DNA from: Branchiostoma floridae
Lineage: Eukaryota; Chordata; Leptocardii; Amphioxiformes; Branchiostomatidae
Direction: 5' to 3'
Length of the DNA stretch: 64,000 nucleotides
Assembly (NCBI RefSeq): GCF_000003815.2
Contig: NC_049993.1
Coordinates: 8,540,675 to 8,604,674 of the forward strand
The notes beneath the pieces were generated by a model, which did not search any database, had not been told where the DNA came from, and was given only the letters and a program-made list of their open reading frames with translations. This document shows positions 57,001-64,000 of this stretch, piece by piece. The translations under genes and the position numbers were made by a program. Each line of letters begins with the position of its first letter. Positions within the stretch are counted from its first letter, which is position 1.

Positions 57001-60000
57001 GCTAATTGCATCGCGTTTCTAGATGTGAATTCAATTTGTATCATCCCTGGATACTAATAGCCTTCCTTAAGTTTCCTCCACGGGTGTTTCCTTTATACAT
57101 TGCGTACATAATATACTACAGTACATGTATGTATGTCTAAAGCAATGCTATCCCCAAACTAGAACGTTCTTCCATTTGATGTATAGGATATAGATACAGT
57201 TACAGATCAGTGCCAGGATATTCCAAGGAATGAAAACCTAATCTACTAGTCCTTAAATGGACTCTTACATAGGGAACGAAATGTGAACCACTAGAAAGAC
57301 ATAGAAAATGCACACGTAAGAAACTGAATTGGGCCCTATGTCTACATGTGATCTTCAGTATAAGGAGGGTAGTTAAACTTAAAGTCGTGACGGCTGTTCC
57401 ATTTTTCTGACTCATAACCATGGAGATCACAGAAAGCGGACAGGATCATAAGGGGATACTTTCGCGATTTCCGCACCTGAGCAACCGAAGACGGCGGAAA
57501 AAGCAGGCCACGACTTCTTGGAGACGGAGGAAAATGAAAAGGAACGTCGTGAAAATGATATGGATATGGTATTATACGTCTTTATTCTCGAGTGAAACGA
57601 CTTCCTAGCCGGTTTGTTTTGGATGTACATTGTATCCAGGAAATGATGAAATGATATAGCTTCCCACGCCGTAAAACTTGATTTCGTTTTCTAAGTAGAG
57701 TTTACCGGTACAGTTTGTAGAAATTATGTAAAAGATGACTGCTTTTGGTTTCTTAACGAATGGGATGTCAAAGGATGGGATAGAAGATACGTGATCCACG
57801 TGCTATCACTATGGTATCAAATTAGAGCACTCTACCCCACGTGCCATAGATAAAAGAATCAAACGCAGCGTATAGCTGTTGTAAACAATAGAATAAATGT
57901 TATAAGAAAATCCTTATTACATTAGAATCCCCGGAGTAGCGATGAAGTGGTTGTCTCCAGCCAGATTTTTCGCGTGTCGCTGTGGCATTTAGTCCCTCTC
58001 TTTAATAGAAGTACTTATTTCTTTACTTCAGGGGAAGTAAAACAGGAGCACTTCTAAAAAGACTTTAAGCAAAACACTTCAACTGCTTGGAGATCAACCA
58101 AAAGCAACCACGAAACTTAAAATACACTGGCTATAGGGAGAATGATTTGTCAGAGGATTTTAGCCATCATAGGTATATTTTTGACGAATCCTACTATCCA
58201 TAACCCCCTAAGGAAGGCCTTGAGTAGATGAGTTGTGAATGAAGCAGCGCGCACGTACGGAAAAGGAGCGCGATTTGTGCATGATTGATGTGTTCGGACT
58301 GCAATAATTGCCGCCCTCCTTTAAAGGCAGATCGTGTCTGAAGGCAAGGCACGACACACACGCGCTCCTGCGCTACCATATATGCCGGGTGTCTGTTCCG
58401 GCGTGTCGATCAGAGACACTGCTACCGGAAAGTCGTGACCAATATTACTGTGGACGGAAGCCCTGGTGTCCGTCCCAGCATGCAGCGGGGCTCGGTGCAC
58501 ACACATACATACACCTGTCACGTGACGTCACACGGCACCTGTCAATGTCATGCACCTGTCATTGTCATGCACCTGTTAAACGCGGGAGGGGGTTGCAACT
58601 CTGAAGGGGAGGGCTAGGCTAGAGGATGTACTTCCACCGTATACCTCCTTTTAAAGTTTACATTAAATCGATCCTCAATTAGATGATGGGGTGAAAATCG
58701 TAACATTTCCTGAAAGGGCGAGTTCCCTTACAGGTCACTACCATTGGGCAAGGGATTGTCAGGAAAGCTCACCACGGTCAGAAAACTACCCCCGACATCT
58801 GTTTGGAGATTTAGGTGTGGCAATAGATTCGTACATTTTCCTAGTTGCTAAGCGACCTTCCCCTTCTTCGCACCCCAGTTGACTGAATGCTGTTGCCATA
58901 GCAGAAATCATACAGAGAAACCCGTAGGGGAAGAAGAAGCCAATTTAAAAGCAATGACTTCGACCCCTTTCCGCAGCAGGAGCTTATGTCGTGTCAATCC
59001 CTACTTTCATTCTAAAATTCTGAAGCGCTGAGACCAGCCCTTGGCTATTGGTGACGCGACTAGCTTTTGTACCGGTTTGATCAACACAACTCTTCCACAA
59101 GGAGCTACTCAAGGTCTCTATGGCTACTAACAACAGCCAAATGTTTCCATGTCTACTGCTTAATAACATCTCACAGAGCAGAAGGGAAATTTAAGTCTCG
59201 AAAATACTTTATTGTATTAGGACCTCAGGCATGTCTAACGGCAACGTGCGGTCTGTTAATGTCATTGTCTGGCATTTAAATATAACGTTGCCTGTCATTA
59301 TTTCATATCGGGTTTACTAGCTCCTAAGAATGTAACAATATGCATATCCACTGATCCCCATGGTAGGTATACACACTTCAGGTATCCAGGTGTTCAAAAC
59401 ATTCTCCAGAAGCTCTTAACACCGTTTTAATGTGGCTGTCTCAACGTACATGATATATATTGATAGAATGATGGCAGTTGACGTTGTGCTATCCCTACGC
59501 TTGAACCTAATACAAAGATGATAGTTTTAATATAAAGAGTAAAATTATATCATAAAGATAGCTTATAAGTTGAAACCTTGCATTTCTCCAGCCTTCGTTC
59601 TTCTTTCTACAATATCATTCGGTGGCCCCTGCTCTCTCCATCAGCATGTCTTCTCATCCTTCCATTTATTTGAAGATATAATCTCGTTAGTTCCAAGTCT
59701 TTCCATTCCCCACTACTTCCATACACTTTGCTAACAGATAGTCCAAAGATCTCATAACAATATAATGTCCCAAAGAGGCGTATATATACACGGTTGTGTA
59801 ACGATAAATGCCAACTTTGAAGTTACAGGGTGTAAATTGACTCGTCTGGTTATCCGTAGATTATGGGGTTGATTAAAATGATTTTCCCATCATTTTCCCC
59901 TCAGGGCCTGACCATATGTCACACCGCTGTCCGCCTACACATCTTTGGGTAACAAGGATGTATATACATGATCTTCAAGCAGATGTTACAGTGGAGTAGG

Positions 60001-60459
60001 CAACGATTCTTGGGGGAGGATTGGTATAACGCGAGTAGAACGAGGAAATCATAGACGGTAAGGTAACTTGCGAATGGTATAACAATGGAATCGTGGCAGT
60101 TGACGTTATGGTAGATATCATACCATAAAGACAGATTTAAAGTCATTAACATTATAACCACAATACCATCTCGCCTCCTTGTCAGCTATGTTGCGGCAGG
60201 GGTCTGTCAGAAAACGTCATCACAATTGCGAAAACGTCGTCACACATCCGCAACATCTGCTTGAAGATAGACGTTCATTGTGATTTACTCTTATACTGCA
60301 TATTCAAAATTTCTTAAACCGACAAAAGTGAAGAAAACGTAAATAACAGGCTTTTTGAAATGTGTTTACGTCTAAGGTTTGTCATGACAAGAACATCCCT
60401 TGTTCAATGCGAAACATTTTTAATGTTGTTTAAATCATCAAATGTGATAGCGAGATATA
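54037..60459. other. Intergenic, no gene seen
   Basis: No exon chain or conserved protein segment was recognised. At 55990-56165 there is a satellite-like flank followed by a worn TAGCCTGG-family MITE (GCTAGTCTGACATTCAGCCG to TTTTGGATAG). Confidence 0.5.
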
Positions 60460-60890
60460 TACTTAATCCATCAACTCTCATGTACACTAAACCTCCCTAA
60501 GATAATGTTTCATCTTCATACGAAATCCAACATGTGGCATTTGGACCTTTCCCTTCAAACTTACGTAACACCAAGGAGATTTCAATCTTGTAAAATATGA
60601 TCTATCAACTCACATGTACAACGAACATTACATCTCCCGAAGATTATGTTTCATCTTAATACGAATGCCCAATTGTGGGTTTCTAACCTCTACCGTCAAA
60701 CTTACGTAACCCCAAGGAGATTCCAATCTTGAAAAAAGCATCTACTAGTATCAACTCGTACAACGAACATTACATCTCCCGAAGAAGATAACGATTTACC
60801 TTAATACGAAAACCCAACATGTGGGTTTCTGACCTCTACTTTCAAACTTACGTAACACCATGGAGGTTTCAATCTTGTAAAATAAACGGA
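60460..60890. repeat. Tandem repeat, about 143-bp period, three or more units
   Basis: CAAACTTACGTAAC recurs at 60556, 60697 and 60843 with shared CAAGGAGATT(T/C)CAATCTTG, TACAACGAACATTACATCTC and TTAATACGAA; a more diverged unit precedes. Confidence 0.8.
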
Positions 60891-61470
60891 CATAACGAGT
60901 AGCTACCTACTGTGTCTGTGTGGGCGGTGAGATTTTCTCTGAGGCCTGACAGCCTGTCCGATTGCTTGACAGGTGGTATCACCGCTATTATGTTACATGT
61001 ACGTCGTTAATGGAGCCTTTTGATTCCTTGATCGTATATCTGACATGGTGAACCACTATTCAATGAATTGGGACCCACCTGCTTTACATGTAACACGAAG
61101 TATAACCACCTGAATTGACTACGGAAATAGCTTTGTGGAGGAATACTAAGGAAAGTCTAAAACTCTAGTTGTTTTTTAAAGCCCTACATCCATTGTTATC
61201 GCTTATATGCGAGAGGTTGAAATATCATGTGTGACTCTCTGAGGTCAAGGTATTTCTGCTGATAGATCACTATCCGCAAAGGCTGCACAATGAAAGGTTG
61301 TATACTGTGCTCCTTTGACGCAGTAGCTCTTAAGTTTACAGCATAACCTTCAAGGTTGAAACAGAAACACACGAAGATACAGACACACACGTACAGGCAC
61401 ATCCAAAACTATACCTCCATTTTTCATGGAGATAATTATAGCAGAACATGGCAAACGGGTGTCTCTAGAC

Positions 61471-61646
61471 TAGCCTCTACCAGGCTCCACAGGTCGCTGT
61501 AAAGATTGACCAAATAAGCCAGAAAGCACGCCAGATGAGTACAGTTTGCGACCTATACTCCTAGGACAATAAACTCCTACTAGTCTTTTATTCCTAACAT
61601 GGCCAAAGTCCCCTTATTCGGCCGGACGGGAGTCTGGTAGAGGCTA
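61471..61646. mobile_element. MITE, TAGCCTC(C/T)ACCAGGCT family (second copy)
   Basis: Starts TAGCCTCTACCAGGCTCCAC, ends GACGGGAGTCTGGTAGAGGCTA; flanks TCTCTAGAC and TCTCGAGAC agree at 8 of 9, a 9-bp target duplication. Same family as 14116-14331. Confidence 0.82.
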
Positions 61647-61949
61647 TCTCGAGACAGGGGAATATCAAATATACTCTACTGCATTGAAAAAGAACCAACA
61701 ATCACAACCTTCACCAGCTGCATTTTAACTTCAACGCTAACTGTCTCTCATTATAACGTACATTCATCATTACCTATCACCATTAGCGTCCTGATCTTCG
61801 TTCCCAATGTTCCTATCATTTTCTTAATGACATAAAAGTCTTTTCATGAGTACGAGATTCGAGACAAAACTCGTCGAGGGCACAGCTGTCTTCTCGTTCA
61901 TCTCGGTGGTTCTTGTACCTGTCTGTTGCTCCTTTATCAAGACGGCTGA

Positions 61950-62180
61950 ACAACTTGGTGATATCTAAGAGGCTGCACATGTGCACTTGTGTGCGCATAG
62001 AGTGCACTTGTGGCTTCTCTAAATGGCTATTAAAATTTCTTGCCAATTACCGTCTACCCTTAATGGCATATCGCCTGTCATGTAAAACAACTTCAAGTCT
62101 TGGTGATTTTTCAGAAGCTGCACTTGTGCTCAGTGAGTGCACCTGTGACTTCTCTTAATGGCTATTAAAATGTCTTGACC
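61950..62180. repeat. Direct repeat pair, about 95 bp
   Basis: Two blocks share CTTGGTGAT, A(G)GCTGCAC, GAGTGCAC(T/C)TGTG(G/A)CTTCTCT and AATGGCTATTAAAAT, starting near 61950 and 62090. Confidence 0.65.
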
Positions 62181-63540
62181 CACCTGTACGGCTACAGCAA
62201 GTAAATTGCATGGATGACATCAGCGCGCATTGAGTTTTTTCTTGATTGTGAAAAAAGAGACTTTGCTTTCCTCCTGAGATGGTCAAACGAGAAAACAATG
62301 CATGTCCCGGGATAGCCTTGGTTGTATTTATAGAAGCGACACTGTAGTGTGGTAGCCGTGAGCGTGCTTGCAGCAACTTGCAATGTAAGTAATATTGATC
62401 GATCAGTCTACGACTCTAGTGTTACTCCTGGAATACAGCAATCGAAAACTGGTTTCTACGATACCATTTCTATCCGTTTCCATAGCCATTTTTGTTACAA
62501 CGCTTAGGGTCTCTATTTTAAAAATTTCATGCAGGCGTCTTTTTTTTTATCCACCTTGTTTGCGCTCACACGGTCAATTCGGAGCCTATAAAGAATGTCA
62601 TCGAAAGAATTTACTTACTGTGGCCTAATGCCATATCACGGCCTTGTCCAAAGGAAGGACGCATGTATCATGTACTTTAGTATTCAATTTTGAAAGCTGG
62701 ACGTACAAAAGTACAAAAGCCTTCATAAATCGTCTCCCTAATGATAGTCTTGTTAGCTTTGGTAGCGACCTTTGGGAGCGGACCAAAGCTAACAGTACTG
62801 GACTCCAGGCTACATGTACACTAATGATTAGCAGGGATCTGAGGAGCCCCATTGGAGCTACACGTACGTCAAAGTGCAGTCCCATCACTTACACTTTAAC
62901 ATCGCTTGAAGAAAAGAAGAGAAGAACAAGTTTCGGCAGCACGAGACTTGAATGGTTTAGGAAAGTCGTATGAGACAAATGAGAGTGATATCTTCGTTCT
63001 ATTTGATTAGAACAATAAGTCGCTCTTCCTCTTTTCTGCCCACGTATTCATTCCATCCCTTGTCTAGCCTTCCCCATTTTCCGTGAAATAACGTAGTTTA
63101 TTGTTTAATGTGTATCAATTTAGCTTAGGTCACATCTGCTTGGAGATTATTGGCTGCCAATGATACATCACATCTAGTGGCACCTCTGGCTAGTGTACTT
63201 CTGGGGGCCATGACGTTTATTTGGGCTGGGGTGGGGCTGGTTGTTAGTGGAGATTCTCGATTTTCAGAACTTTTCATCGTGGGCTAAGATTTTCTAATTC
63301 CAGACGGGAGAGGGAGTTTTGCCACCGCCTCCCTCCCCTGGTATTATAGAGAACCTTAGCTTCCCCCCTCCAAGAAAAACGTCGGCGCTCCAAGACGTCA
63401 GCGAAGGAGGCTACCCCATTTCCTGGACTTGCTAACAAAAGTCAGGGGTCCGCGCAAACACACGACACAAACAAACGAAGGTATACATATACAATGCCGA
63501 GTAATCGTAAACAACCGTACGGACCTCACGACACACTACT
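62181..63540. other. No gene seen
   Basis: Only random short frames. A single CACATCTGCTTGGAGATTA at about 63130 matches the end of the 63807 MITE, so a truncated copy may start there. Confidence 0.45.
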
Positions 63541-63551
63541 TGATTGACGTA

Positions 63552-63601
63552 GGTTACATGGGCGTTGCCTTGACGTCACAGGCAATGTTGCCCATGTAAC
63601 C
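63552..63601. promoter_or_regulatory. Hairpin capped by a perfect CRE palindrome
   Basis: Arms GGTTACATGGGC (63552-63563) and GCCCATGTAACC (63590-63601), extended by GTTGCC / GGCAAT, enclose TTGACGTCACA. TGACGTCA (63571-63578) is the full CREB/ATF site. Confidence 0.45.
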
Positions 63602-63806
63602 AAGGGTGACGCCCAGCAACTGGAACATGCTAATTGTCACGGCCGCGCGTGTGCGTCTGTCCCAGTTCGGTGACCCGTAGCAGCTTTGGATGGTTGGCTC
63701 AACTCAAGAATAAAATCGGCACTGTCATGCTATTATAGGTGGTACAATGCACCTATCTGTGCAAAGCCAAAGGGAACTCATGTCTGTAGGGAGGGCAAGG
63801 GGTCAC

Positions 63807-63913
63807 TAATCTCCAAGCAGATCCTACGGTGACATAAGATAGTATCAAAGCTGGCCAAGGAGTATAGCCGGCCAAAGGGAGTCAAACGGCACCGTGGATC
63901 TGCTTGGAGATTA
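63807..63913. mobile_element. 107-bp MITE with 9-bp target duplication
   Basis: Perfect ends TAATCTCCAAGCAGATCC and GGATCTGCTTGGAGATTA, flanked by AGGGGTCAC on both sides (63798-63806, 63914-63922). Related by its ends to 46611-46755. Confidence 0.92.
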
Positions 63914-64000
63914 AGGGGTCACCACAATATGGAATATTCCATGCATATGGTTTTACCTAGGCATTTAAGACACCGCCCATTTGGAGATCACCCGTACGCA

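Noticed and set aside
57420..57608. Arg/Lys-rich 62-codon frame as a small nuclear protein
   Set aside because: Short, low complexity, no splice partner or homologue recognised.

Overview
The window is animal genomic DNA, most likely from a lancelet (amphioxus, Branchiostoma). Two complete intron-rich genes and one nearly complete one have chordate-type sequences (a CYP4F-like cytochrome P450, RWDD3/RSUME and midnolin). Introns and intergenic DNA are packed with short inverted-repeat transposons and young-looking tandem duplications. There are three runs of N (38430-38529, 42811-43339, 44969-45068). Nothing looks bacterial. The species call is inference; the gene calls rest on exon chains that join in frame.

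Layout. 1-53 (-): first 17 codons of a LYR-motif mitochondrial assembly protein that runs off the left edge. 1799-11224 (-): a complete 12-exon CYP4F-like gene (1,536 nt, 511 aa) whose splice phases all agree; its K-helix exon is partly triplicated and its heme-motif exon edge is repeated as decayed copies. 11225-11825: a 601-bp head-to-head promoter interval. 11826-20431 (+): a complete 4-exon RWDD3 gene (834 nt, 277 aa). 20432 to about 33663: no gene recognised; mobile elements, duplications, a 469-bp tandem array and a microRNA-like hairpin. About 33664-50370 (-): midnolin (MIDN), 7 coding exons recognised, exon 6 running into an N gap, with a 9.9-kb intron 3. 50371-50660: MIDN promoter side. 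50661-64000: no gene recognised; a 180-bp satellite, smaller repeats and MITEs.

Mobile DNA. Two 5'-truncated non-LTR retrotransposons lie in CYP4F intron 1 and RWDD3 intron 3, both antisense or sense as listed. At least six members of a fold-back MITE family ending TAGCCTGG/CCAGGCTA carry 8-9-bp target duplications, including a three-level nest in RWDD3 intron 1. Two large GC-ended elements (5542-6405 and 21427-22334) each have a perfect 5-bp target duplication, and a 361-bp element with hAT-like ends and a 5-bp duplication sits inside the RWDD3 retrotransposon, restoring its reading frame when removed.

Function. The genes are not a pathway: CYP4F enzymes hydroxylate fatty acids and eicosanoids in the ER, RWDD3 promotes SUMO conjugation, midnolin delivers nuclear proteins to the proteasome without ubiquitin, and LYR proteins help build mitochondrial Fe-S complexes. 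The most testable regulatory observation is an inverted pair of perfect CArG boxes in MIDN intron 3. The most testable gene-structure observation is the competing splice acceptors in CYP4F.
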